A stretch of DNA of 64,000 nt from Cytophagaceae bacterium UBA6715 (GTDB lineage Bacteria; Bacteroidota; Bacteroidia; Cytophagales; Spirosomataceae): the NCBI GenBank assembly GCA_002454335.1, contig DKIP01000010.1:1-64000 (forward strand), in the 5' to 3' direction. Position 1 is the first letter of the stretch; every line of letters starts with the position of its first letter. The notes beneath the pieces were generated by a model that made no database searches, was not told where the DNA came from, and was given only the letters and a program-made list of their open reading frames with translations. Position numbers and translations under genes: made by a program. This document shows positions 7,470-15,678 of the stretch, one piece after another.

Positions 7470-9845
7470 TTAGAATGTAAAATTATAAGTAACAGCAGGT
7501 ACGAATGAACCAATAATGGACAATTGAACTGCTTCTGTTTTTAAGGTATTTGAATCACTTGCTTGCGTGTAAATCGAAAATGGGTTTTTCCGATTATAAA
7601 CATTGTAAACAGAGAACACCCATTCTGATGTGCCTTTCCCAAACAAGGCCTTTTTATTCTTTTTTGTCGCCGAAATATCCAAGCGATGGTAATCTGGTAC
7701 CCGGATATTTCCACGTGTCCCTGCTACCGTTTGCGGATAAGCAATCCCATCATAGATATATTTTTGGGAAGGAATCGAATAGGGCACCCCGGTAATGTAT
7801 GCGAAATTAGCACCAAAAGACCATTTGGATGAAAAAGCATATTGTCCCACGACGTTTAAGGTATGGGTACGATCATACCGATTAACATACCATGCATTAT
7901 TATTTAAACCTTCGATTAAGCGCTCAGTTCTCGCGAGTGTATAACTTAGCCAACCGGTTAATTTGCCCACATTTTTCTTCACAAAAAACTCCGCGCCATA
8001 AGCTCGCCCTTTTCCAAAAAGCAAATCCTTTTCAAATAATGGATTTAAGAACAAATTCGCCCGATCTGCATAATCTATTTGATTCTGCATCTCCTTGTAA
8101 TATACCTCAACAGATGTTTCGTAATCATCCCCCCCTTCCCCTAAATTTTTAAACAAACCCAAAGCTACCTGATCAGCTAACTGAGGTTTAATATTATTGG
8201 TCGATGACGTCCAAACATCCAAAGGAGTAGATGCAGCCGTATTCGACATTAAATGCACATATTGTGCCAATCGGTTGTACGAGGCCTTTAATGATGAACT
8301 TTCGCCCACTTTCATGTTCAACGCAAAACGAGGTTCCCAATTCCCATAGTTGGCCACTGAAGTCGTAGGCGAAACCTGAATGAGTTTTAATGTGTATCCC
8401 GTCGGATTTTCGATACTCGCAGCAACAGGAACGCGCTCGTAGTATTCACCATTGTCACTTCTGTAGTCATAATTAGAATATCTTACACCATACTGCAAAG
8501 AAATTCGTGGACTTACCTTCCACTCATTTCCTAGATATGCAGCTAATTCCACCCCGCTTTTATCTACCTGACCAAAAGATCGTTTGTCTCCATTGGATGA
8601 AGCAGTGGCTTTACCAGGAGAGAACTGATAAGATAAAACCTGCCCACCAAATGTCAAGGTATAATCTGGATTCACATAATAAGTGAAATCAGGCTTAAAA
8701 CTTAAATTGACGATATTTGACGTCCATCGAAACGCATCGGAAGGTCGCTTATTTTTTAAATCAGAATCCAATAAATAATCATAATTACTGTAAAATGTTG
8801 TTGCATTCAAGAACAATTTATTTGAAAAAATATGATTCCATCTCGCAGATACCGTGCTATTCCCCCAATTAAATCCAAAACCATTTCCAAACACATCCCG
8901 ACCAAAATAACCCGATAAGAAAACGGTATTCTTCGAATTGATGTTGTAATTTACTTTAGCAGTCAAATCATAAAAATTAAACGCCGCATCGGCATTATTG
9001 CCTGTCAAAAATGGCTGAGCTAAAATGTCGATGTAAGACCTACGAGCAGCAACGATGAAGGAAGCTTTGTCTTTAATCAATGGCGCTTCAACCGAAAGTC
9101 TCGAAAAAATTACCCCGATACCCCCATTTACTTCTAATTTCTTCGCGTTTCCTTCTTTCATCTTCACATCTAAAATCGATGACACGCGCCCCCCATACTG
9201 AGATGGAATACCTCCTTTAAATAACTTAACGTCCTTGACCGCATCCGGATTAAAGACCGAGAAGAAGCCAAATAAATGGGAAGAATTATAAACCGGAGCA
9301 TCATCCAACAAAACCAAATTTTGATCAACACCACCCCCACGAACATTAAAACCTGATGCCCCCTCACCAACTGTTGAAACGCCAGGCAATAATTGAATTG
9401 CACGAACTAAATCAACCTCACCCAACAGAGCAGGAATTTTGCGAATTGTTTTGATATCAATCTTATTTACAGACATCTCAATACCGCGCACATTTTCATC
9501 GACCGCCTTAGCTAAGACCTTTACTTCCGCTAATTCATTCGACTCAGGCTGCAATTCAATATTCAAAGTCTGGTTTTTGCCAGAAAATGTCACCTTTCGC
9601 TCCTGCTTCGCAAATCCTGCCGAGGAAAAAACCAAGGTAAATTCGCCTGGCTGAACAGACAAACTATAAAAACCATAGGTGTTTGTTACATTCCCTACCT
9701 TCAATTCCTTGATGTAAATACTAGCACCAATTAATCCTTCCCCATTCGAAATATCCTTCACATAACCACTTATTGTAGCTTTTTGAGCGATTAAGCCCAA
9801 AGGCGACAACAATAAAAGTAATAAGCCTAATTTCTTTAAAAACAT
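7470..9845 (-). CDS. TonB-dependent receptor with N-terminal carboxypeptidase-regulatory-like domain
   Basis: From the ATG at 9845 the protein is 791 residues. A signal peptide ends near GLIAQ. A CarboxypepD_reg-like domain follows (ISGYVKDISNGEGLIGASIYI, roughly residues 22-105), then the plug domain (LPGVSTVGEGASGFNVRGG, LVLLDDAPVYN) and a 22-strand-type barrel ending in YNFTF with a terminal aromatic residue. It imports an unknown ligand across the outer membrane using TonB energy. It is shorter than SusC receptors and pairs with a DUF4249 lipoprotein rather than SusD. It is transcribed divergently from the HTH-nagB unit. Confidence 0.92.
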   Translation of the reverse strand: MFLKKLGLLLLLLSPLGLIAQKATISGYVKDISNGEGLIGASIYIKELKVGNVTNTYGFYSLSVQPGEFTLVFSSAGFAKQERKVTFSGKNQTLNIELQPESNELAEVKVLAKAVDENVRGIEMSVNKIDIKTIRKIPALLGEVDLVRAIQLLPGVSTVGEGASGFNVRGGGVDQNLVLLDDAPVYNSSHLFGFFSVFNPDAVKDVKLFKGGIPSQYGGRVSSILDVKMKEGNAKKLEVNGGIGVIFSRLSVEAPLIKDKASFIVAARRSYIDILAQPFLTGNNADAAFNFYDLTAKVNYNINSKNTVFLSGYFGRDVFGNGFGFNWGNSTVSARWNHIFSNKLFLNATTFYSNYDYLLDSDLKNKRPSDAFRWTSNIVNLSFKPDFTYYVNPDYTLTFGGQVLSYQFSPGKATASSNGDKRSFGQVDKSGVELAAYLGNEWKVSPRISLQYGVRYSNYDYRSDNGEYYERVPVAASIENPTGYTLKLIQVSPTTSVANYGNWEPRFALNMKVGESSSLKASYNRLAQYVHLMSNTAASTPLDVWTSSTNNIKPQLADQVALGLFKNLGEGGDDYETSVEVYYKEMQNQIDYADRANLFLNPLFEKDLLFGKGRAYGAEFFVKKNVGKLTGWLSYTLARTERLIEGLNNNAWYVNRYDRTHTLNVVGQYAFSSKWSFGANFAYITGVPYSIPSQKYIYDGIAYPQTVAGTRGNIRVPDYHRLDISATKKNKKALFGKGTSEWVFSVYNVYNRKNPFSIYTQASDSNTLKTEAVQLSIIGSFVPAVTYNFTF

Positions 9846-9862
9846 ATAAAATGAATAAAACA

Positions 9863-9870
9863 CAAATATA
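9863..9870 (-). promoter_or_regulatory. Probable -7 box for the TonB receptor gene
   Basis: On the minus strand TATATTTG matches TAnnTTTG, 17 bp before the start codon. The -33 position is not convincing, so this is a partial promoter. Confidence 0.4.
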
Positions 9871-9922
9871 ACTCCTATTAGCGTTCAATAGTTTTACCGC
9901 TCATCACAATATCAAAAATTGC

Positions 9923-9974
9923 AATAAAAATAAAATAAACAGTAATATATTGCCGATAATAAAAATAAAATAAA
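9923..9974. repeat. Two 17-bp direct repeats in a divergent regulatory region
   Basis: The A-rich sequence AATAAAAATAAAATAAA occurs at 9923-9939 and again, identically, at 9958-9974, a period of 35 bp. It sits between the divergent TonB receptor and HTH-nagB promoters. It may be an A-tract bending element or tandem binding sites; low complexity makes chance possible. Confidence 0.6.
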
Positions 9975-9983
9975 TACTTTGCT

Positions 9984-9991
9984 TACATTTG
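9984..9991 (+). promoter_or_regulatory. Probable -7 box for HTH-nagB unit
   Basis: TACATTTG matches TAnnTTTG, 19 bp before the ATG at 10011. The -33 position is A-rich without TTG. Confidence 0.4.
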
Positions 9992-10010
9992 CCTAACACG
10001 AAGCAATCAA

Positions 10011-10220
10011 ATGGATTTAACAATTTTTGGTCAGATCATTCGAGAAAAAAGAAATGCCTTGCGTTTAAAACAAGAAGATCTCAGCATGCAAAGTGGAGTT
10101 GCCGTAAAAACCATTCATTCCATCGAATTAGGCAAAGGCAATCCTGCTATAAAAACAATATTGCGCTTATTTGAAACATTAGAACTCGACTTCATTGTCG
10201 TTTCAGCTAAATCCCTCTAA
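10011..10220 (+). CDS. HipB-like XRE family HTH regulator
   Basis: This 69-residue protein is one XRE helix-turn-helix domain (LKQEDLSMQSGVAVKTIHSI, LGKGNPAIKTILRLFETLEL), matching the short y4mF/HipB-coupled type. Such proteins normally sit directly before a hipA kinase-toxin gene. No hipA is present; the next gene, 13 bp downstream, is the NagB-LmbE fusion. It may therefore be an autoregulator or a regulator of amino-sugar use. The family is clear; its target is inference. Confidence 0.8.
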   Translation: MDLTIFGQIIREKRNALRLKQEDLSMQSGVAVKTIHSIELGKGNPAIKTILRLFETLELDFIVVSAKSL

Positions 10221-10233
10221 ACCAACTAATAAT

Positions 10234-12135
10234 ATGGAACAAGCCATCAGTTTTGAACGTATTCCAACCCGCATTTTTGATGATTCAGAAAATGCATCAA
10301 AAGCAGTTGCACATGAAATTGCTGCACTTATCCGCCAAAAAAACAAAGAAGGGAAGCCGACCGTTCTAGGCCTAGCAACTGGGTCATCCCCTAAAAAAGT
10401 TTACCAGGAACTTATCCGAATGCACAAGGAAGAAGGCCTGAGTTTTAAAAATGTCATCACCTTCAATCTAGACGAATACCACCCGATGGAACCTGATTCC
10501 ATCCAAAGTTATGTTCGATTCATGCGCGAGCAACTCTTTGACCATATTGACATACCGGTAACAAATTACCATATTCCTGACGGAACATTGACAATTGAAA
10601 AAATTCCAGAATTCTGCCGGGACTACGAAGCTAAAATTGAAAAACTAGGTGGTTTTGATTTTTACCTGCTGGGAATCGGCCGAAATGGACACATCGGTTT
10701 CAATGAACCGGGTTCAGTCATCAACTCAAAAACACGTTTGATGACGCTTGACATTACAACAAAGATCGATGCTGCTATTGATTTTGGCGGACTAGAAAAA
10801 GTACCCAAGCGTGCAATTACACTTGGCATCGATAAAATCATGCAGGCTAAACGCATCGTTTTATTAGCCTGGGGAGAACACAAAGCGCAAAGCGTCGCTA
10901 AAGCCGTAGAAGGTCCTATCACATCTGATATCCCAGCTACGTATTTACAGCAACATCCGAATACCCTTTTCATTCTCGATGAAACGGCTGCTTCCCTGTT
11001 AACGCGCATCAAAACACCATGGTTAGTCGACGCGGTTACCTGGGACCGCAACATGATTAAAAAGGCAGTAACACACCTTTCTCTTCATTTAGGGAAACCC
11101 GTTTTAAAGCTGACGAGCAAAGACTACAACGAGCATGGTATGTCAGACTTGCTATCTTTGTACGGTCAAGCCTACGATATTAACATCGAAGTATTCAACT
11201 ACTTACAACATACAATCACAGGCTGGCCAGGTGGAAAACCGAATGCCGATGATACGCACCGACCGGAACGTGCTTTTCCTGCGAAGAAAAAAGTCATCAT
11301 TTTCAGCCCCCATCCAGACGATGATATTATCTCTATGGGTGGAACCTTCCAGCGTTTACATGATCAAGGGCATGATGTCCATGTCGTCTATCAAACATCT
11401 GGAAACATCGCCGTTGCAGACGATGAAGCGCTACGCTTTGCTGAATTCGTAGTCGATTTCAATGAAAAATTTGAAAGTTCGAATGCAAAGGCCAACAAAA
11501 TCTACAAGGAGGCCGTAAAATTCTTAAAGAACAAAAAAGACTCAGAATTAGATATTCCAGCCGTTCGCGAAATTAAAGGCCTTATCCGACAAGGCGAAGC
11601 GAAAAATACCTGTCGGTTCGTAGGCATCAAAAAGGAGAATGCACACTTCTTACACATGCCTTTCTATGAAACAGGAACTATTCGCAAGAAACCGATTGGA
11701 GAAGCCGACATCCAGTTAATCATGGACATCATTGAAGAAATCCAACCGCATCAAATCTATGCTGCAGGCGATTTAGCGGATCCACATGGTACGCATAAAG
11801 TTTGCTTAGATGCCATCTTTGAAGCTATCCAACGATTAAAACATCGTGAATACATGAAGAATTGTTGGGTTTGGTTATACAAAGGTGCTTGGGCGGAGTG
11901 GGATATCGACCAAATCGAAATGGCAGTTCCTATGTCTCCCGACCAAGTGTTTAAAAAGCGTATGGGTATTTTCAAACACCAATCGCAAAAAGATGGTGTT
12001 GTGTTTCAAGGGGAAGATTCACGTGAATTCTGGCAACGTGCGGAAGAACGAAACCGAGGCACTGCTCAAATTTACAATGCACTCGGTTTAGCTGAATATG
12101 AGGCCATGGAAGCCTTTGTTCGATGGAAATTCTAA
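10234..12135 (+). CDS. nagB: Glucosamine-6-phosphate deaminase fused to LmbE/PIG-L deacetylase domain
   Basis: The protein is 633 residues from the ATG at 10234, more than twice the length of ordinary NagB. Residues 1 to about 270 are NagB-like, with LGLATGSSPKKVYQEL, the substrate loop FNLDEYHPM near residue 78 and the catalytic LGIGRNGHIGFNEPG near 146-160. This part converts glucosamine-6-phosphate to fructose-6-phosphate and ammonia. The C-terminal half has the LmbE/PIG-L zinc motif SPHPDDDIISMGG near residue 357 and a downstream DPHGTH, as in N-acetylglucosamine deacetylases. One chain could thus link deacetylation and deamination. The fusion occurs in other Bacteroidota; the activity of the second half is untested inference. 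Confidence 0.9.
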   Translation: MEQAISFERIPTRIFDDSENASKAVAHEIAALIRQKNKEGKPTVLGLATGSSPKKVYQELIRMHKEEGLSFKNVITFNLDEYHPMEPDSIQSYVRFMREQLFDHIDIPVTNYHIPDGTLTIEKIPEFCRDYEAKIEKLGGFDFYLLGIGRNGHIGFNEPGSVINSKTRLMTLDITTKIDAAIDFGGLEKVPKRAITLGIDKIMQAKRIVLLAWGEHKAQSVAKAVEGPITSDIPATYLQQHPNTLFILDETAASLLTRIKTPWLVDAVTWDRNMIKKAVTHLSLHLGKPVLKLTSKDYNEHGMSDLLSLYGQAYDINIEVFNYLQHTITGWPGGKPNADDTHRPERAFPAKKKVIIFSPHPDDDIISMGGTFQRLHDQGHDVHVVYQTSGNIAVADDEALRFAEFVVDFNEKFESSNAKANKIYKEAVKFLKNKKDSELDIPAVREIKGLIRQGEAKNTCRFVGIKKENAHFLHMPFYETGTIRKKPIGEADIQLIMDIIEEIQPHQIYAAGDLADPHGTHKVCLDAIFEAIQRLKHREYMKNCWVWLYKGAWAEWDIDQIEMAVPMSPDQVFKKRMGIFKHQSQKDGVVFQGEDSREFWQRAEERNRGTAQIYNALGLAEYEAMEAFVRWKF

Positions 12136-15041
12136 GCCAAAGCCTCAAATAACACCTCGGCGGTATGCTTCGCGTGGCGCTGCGTACCGTCGTGGATTTG
12201 ATGTCGGCAACTCGTACCCGAGGCAACAATCTCCACTTCGGCAGGCTGAGCACGTACCGTAGGGAATAACACCAATTCCCCAATCTGCATAGATAAATCA
12301 AAGTGCTCTTTTTCATAGCCAAAAGATCCTGCCATCCCACAACATCCTGAAGGAATCAATTGTACTTCAAAATTAGCAGGCAACGACAAAGCCTTTTTAG
12401 CGGCTACTAAAGAACTCATGGATTTTTGTTGGCAATGACCATGCAACTTCATCAATTTCTTTTCACTTGAAAAAGCTTTGCTATCAATACGTTTGGCATC
12501 TGCCTCCCGCGCAATAAACTCTTCCAATAACAACACATGCTTGCTTAATGCGCGCGCTTTCTCTACCCAAGCATCCGACACTAAATCCGGGTATTCATCG
12601 CGGAAAGTTAAAATGGCAGATGGCTCAATGCCGACTAATGGAATTTCTGTGCTTACTAAATCCGACCATAGCTCCACATTCTTCTGCGCCAAATTACGTG
12701 CCTCATCCAACATTCCTTTAGAAAGGAATGAACGACCTGAAATTGGGTGCTCTAAGGTTCGAACTTCATATCCCAAAGCTTCTAATAACAAGACAGCCTT
12801 GCGACCCACTTCTGCATCGTTGTAATTCGTAAACTCGTCAATAAAAAGATAAATGGATTTAGCAGATTGAATAGTTTTACGTCCTTTTAACCAAGAACCT
12901 AAGGTTTGTTTCGCCATCAAAGGCATCGTACGATCCGGATGAAATCCAACTATTCGATTAGAAATTCGACGTAAGAAAGGCGTTCCCATCACCATATTAT
13001 AAAGAAATGGCACTCGAGAAGCGTAAGCTGAAATAGAAGCAAAATGACCCACTAACCAACTACGTAATGGCGTTCCGTTTTCCTTTTGGTATTGATATAA
13101 GAATTCCATCTTCAATTTAGCCACATCGACATTGGAAGGACATTCTGCTTTACAACCCTTACAAGCTAAACACAAATCCATCACCTCCTTAATTTCTTTA
13201 TGATTAAAGCGGTTAGCCTGAGTTGACCGAGTTAAAAATTCCCGAAGGATGTTCGCACGCGCACGCGTTGTTTCTTTTTCATTACGTGTTGCCATAAATG
13301 ACGGACACATCGTACCGCCGGAAACAGGTGTCTTCCGACAATCCCCCGAACCATTACATTGCTCGGCATGCTGCAACACATCTTGATCCTGATAACGGAA
13401 AGCCGTCTTGAATTCAGGGGTTTGTTGGCCTGCCTCATAACGCAAAAACGTATCCATCGGTGGCGTATCGACAATCTTGTTCGGGTTAAAAATCCCTTTC
13501 GGATCCCACCAAGATTTCAATTCCCGCATCAATTGGTAATTGGCTTCTCCCACCATCCAAGGAATAAATTCACCTCTTAATCGCCCATCCCCGTGTTCCC
13601 CAGACAAAGAACCTTGGTATTTTTTTACCAATTCAGCGATTTCTTCCGCAATATGGCGGAATTGCTTATGGCCTTCTTCTGTTTTTAAATTAATAATTGG
13701 ACGCAAGTGCAACTCCCCAGAACCCGCGTGTGCGTAGTGCACACAATACAAATTATTTTCAGCAAGAATCTCATTAAATTCGGCAATAAAAGCAGGCAAA
13801 TCATTCACATCAACCGCAGTATCCTCAATGACAGCAACCGCTTTTTCGTCACCCGGCAAATTTGATAAAAGCCCGAGACCCGCTTTGCGCAAATCCCAAA
13901 CCTTCTTCACATCTCCACCTGTAACGAAAGGAAAATGATAGCCTAGGTTTTCGGCTAGCATCGCTTCTTCAACCGCTTTGGCCTGCTTCGCTAATTCATC
14001 CGGATAATCAGAACGAAGTTCTACGACCAAAATAGCGCCTGGATCTCCATCCACAAAAAAGCGGTTTTGGCTTTGTTCTGCATTCGCTTTCGTACATTCT
14101 AAAATGTAATGATCCATCAACTCAGAAGCGGATGGATTAAAGCGCAAGGCAATCAAATTAGCCCGTAAAGCCTCATCAATGGTATTAAAATGCGCACAAA
14201 CTAATCCCAAATGGGCAGGGGGCAAAGGGTCAACATGTACTTTGATACGTGTCACAAAACACAAGGTACCTTCAGAACCCGCTAAGAGCGCACAAAAATT
14301 AAAGGCTGGCTTATCAGGGAAAAAGGCGTTGGTATTTAACAACATATCCACCGCATACCCCGTATTTCTACGCTTTATGCTTGGCTTTGGAAACTCGTCG
14401 GTAATATTTTTTTGGTTTCTCGGATTCGAAAGTGCCGCCAATGTTTGCGCATAAATACTATGCAAGCGTGAACCCGGCTGTAATTTTTGTACCGTTTGAT
14501 GCGGGTCTTCTGCTTTAAAATGCACGAATGTTCCGTCTGACAAATACCCTTCAACTTCTAATACATGATCCCTTGTGGAACCATAAACTACAGAATTAGA
14601 ACCACAAGAGTTATTTCCCAGCATACCCCCAATCATTGCACGATTTGCTGTGGATGTTTCAGGACCGAAAAATAAACCGTGTTTTTTCAACTCCACATTC
14701 AAAACGTCACGTACAACACCTGGCTCAACCCAAGCATAGGATTCTGCGGCATTAACTTCAAGTATTCGATTGAAATGTTTAGAAACATCAACAACTAATC
14801 CACTTCCTACAACCTGACCAGCTAACGAAGTACCAGCAGTACGCGGAATCAGGGGAATTTGATGTTGGTCAGCAAATTGAATCAAGGTCTCAATATCCTG
14901 AATCGTCTCAGGAATTGCAACGCCTAAAGGCATCTCCCGGTAGGCCGATGCATCTGTTGCATACAATGTTCGCATCACATTATCCGTATGCAAAGCACCT
15001 TGTAGTTTACTTCCTAATTGATTGAGAACTTGAGCATTCAT
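12132..15041 (-). CDS. FAD-linked oxidase / Fe-S dehydrogenase fusion (D-lactate dehydrogenase-like)
   Basis: From the ATG at 15041 the protein is 969 residues. The N-terminal half is a vanillyl-alcohol-oxidase type FAD domain (LIPRTAGTSLAGQVVGSGLV; SGEHGDGRLRGEF near the substrate site). The C-terminal half carries two cysteine clusters for 4Fe-4S centres (CNGSGDCRKTPVSGGTMCPS; CLACKGCKAECP near residue 622) and a CCG-type motif GCCGMAGSFG near 897. It resembles GlcD and GlcF joined in one chain, so it likely oxidises D-lactate or another 2-hydroxy acid and passes electrons to quinone. The substrate is not certain. It is last in a three-gene unit, 10 bp after the lysoplasmalogenase gene, and overlaps the nagB stop by 4 bp. 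Confidence 0.88.
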   Translation of the reverse strand: MNAQVLNQLGSKLQGALHTDNVMRTLYATDASAYREMPLGVAIPETIQDIETLIQFADQHQIPLIPRTAGTSLAGQVVGSGLVVDVSKHFNRILEVNAAESYAWVEPGVVRDVLNVELKKHGLFFGPETSTANRAMIGGMLGNNSCGSNSVVYGSTRDHVLEVEGYLSDGTFVHFKAEDPHQTVQKLQPGSRLHSIYAQTLAALSNPRNQKNITDEFPKPSIKRRNTGYAVDMLLNTNAFFPDKPAFNFCALLAGSEGTLCFVTRIKVHVDPLPPAHLGLVCAHFNTIDEALRANLIALRFNPSASELMDHYILECTKANAEQSQNRFFVDGDPGAILVVELRSDYPDELAKQAKAVEEAMLAENLGYHFPFVTGGDVKKVWDLRKAGLGLLSNLPGDEKAVAVIEDTAVDVNDLPAFIAEFNEILAENNLYCVHYAHAGSGELHLRPIINLKTEEGHKQFRHIAEEIAELVKKYQGSLSGEHGDGRLRGEFIPWMVGEANYQLMRELKSWWDPKGIFNPNKIVDTPPMDTFLRYEAGQQTPEFKTAFRYQDQDVLQHAEQCNGSGDCRKTPVSGGTMCPSFMATRNEKETTRARANILREFLTRSTQANRFNHKEIKEVMDLCLACKGCKAECPSNVDVAKLKMEFLYQYQKENGTPLRSWLVGHFASISAYASRVPFLYNMVMGTPFLRRISNRIVGFHPDRTMPLMAKQTLGSWLKGRKTIQSAKSIYLFIDEFTNYNDAEVGRKAVLLLEALGYEVRTLEHPISGRSFLSKGMLDEARNLAQKNVELWSDLVSTEIPLVGIEPSAILTFRDEYPDLVSDAWVEKARALSKHVLLLEEFIAREADAKRIDSKAFSSEKKLMKLHGHCQQKSMSSLVAAKKALSLPANFEVQLIPSGCCGMAGSFGYEKEHFDLSMQIGELVLFPTVRAQPAEVEIVASGTSCRHQIHDGTQRHAKHTAEVLFEALA

Positions 15042-15051
15042 GTATGTGTAA

Positions 15052-15678
15052 TTATCGCTGAAGTTGCAATTTACACAAAGCACGGATTAGTAGCAATTGA
15101 GCTAGGATATAAGTAGACATGACCGCAAAGGAATTCCACGGATATTCAAAATAAAACTTACCAAAAGCTAATAAGCTATCAGAAACAACGAATAAAAAAG
15201 CACCCCAACGGAGTTCGAAATTTGAAATTTGAAAAGCAAAATATAACATGGAGCCCAAAGCCAAAGCATAGACCACCACAGGAGCCAACAGGGCTGCAGG
15301 AAGGTTTGGATACAAGAATGCTAAAAAACCAATGACATAGAGCAACACGGGAACCAAAACATAGGACCAACGTAACGCACCAAGCTTAACAAACTGCCTA
15401 ATATAAGTAATTTGCATGATCAAGAAAGCACCTAAACCTAATTGAAAATAAAGGGCAGCACCACCTGGAATCAGCAAAAAAACATCCCCTAACCAAGCAA
15501 AAAATAATGTGCATAAAAGTGCATTTCGCATGGCAGGTTTTAAGCCAAAGCCGTAGACGAAAATGCCTAACAAAATCATCAACAAGGGTTTAGTTACATA
15601 ACGAATGGCAGAATGGCTAGCAAGCAATTCCATGCACGAAACTAGGCCATAAGCAATAAGCACACGATTTACTTTCAT
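15052..15678 (-). CDS. YhhN/TMEM86 family lysoplasmalogenase
   Basis: This is a 208-residue membrane protein with about eight hydrophobic segments, started at the ATG at 15678 whose A is shared with the upstream stop (TGATG). Family features are the N-terminal YVTKPLLMILLG, the acidic AWLGDVFLLIP in the third segment, GLGAFLIMQITYI, and a late SDSLLAFGKF. Eukaryotic and bacterial members hydrolyse vinyl-ether lysolipids; activity here is inferred from family only. It is coupled to the GT-C gene upstream and to the FAD/Fe-S gene downstream. Confidence 0.8.
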   Translation of the reverse strand: MKVNRVLIAYGLVSCMELLASHSAIRYVTKPLLMILLGIFVYGFGLKPAMRNALLCTLFFAWLGDVFLLIPGGAALYFQLGLGAFLIMQITYIRQFVKLGALRWSYVLVPVLLYVIGFLAFLYPNLPAALLAPVVVYALALGSMLYFAFQISNFELRWGAFLFVVSDSLLAFGKFYFEYPWNSFAVMSTYILAQLLLIRALCKLQLQR

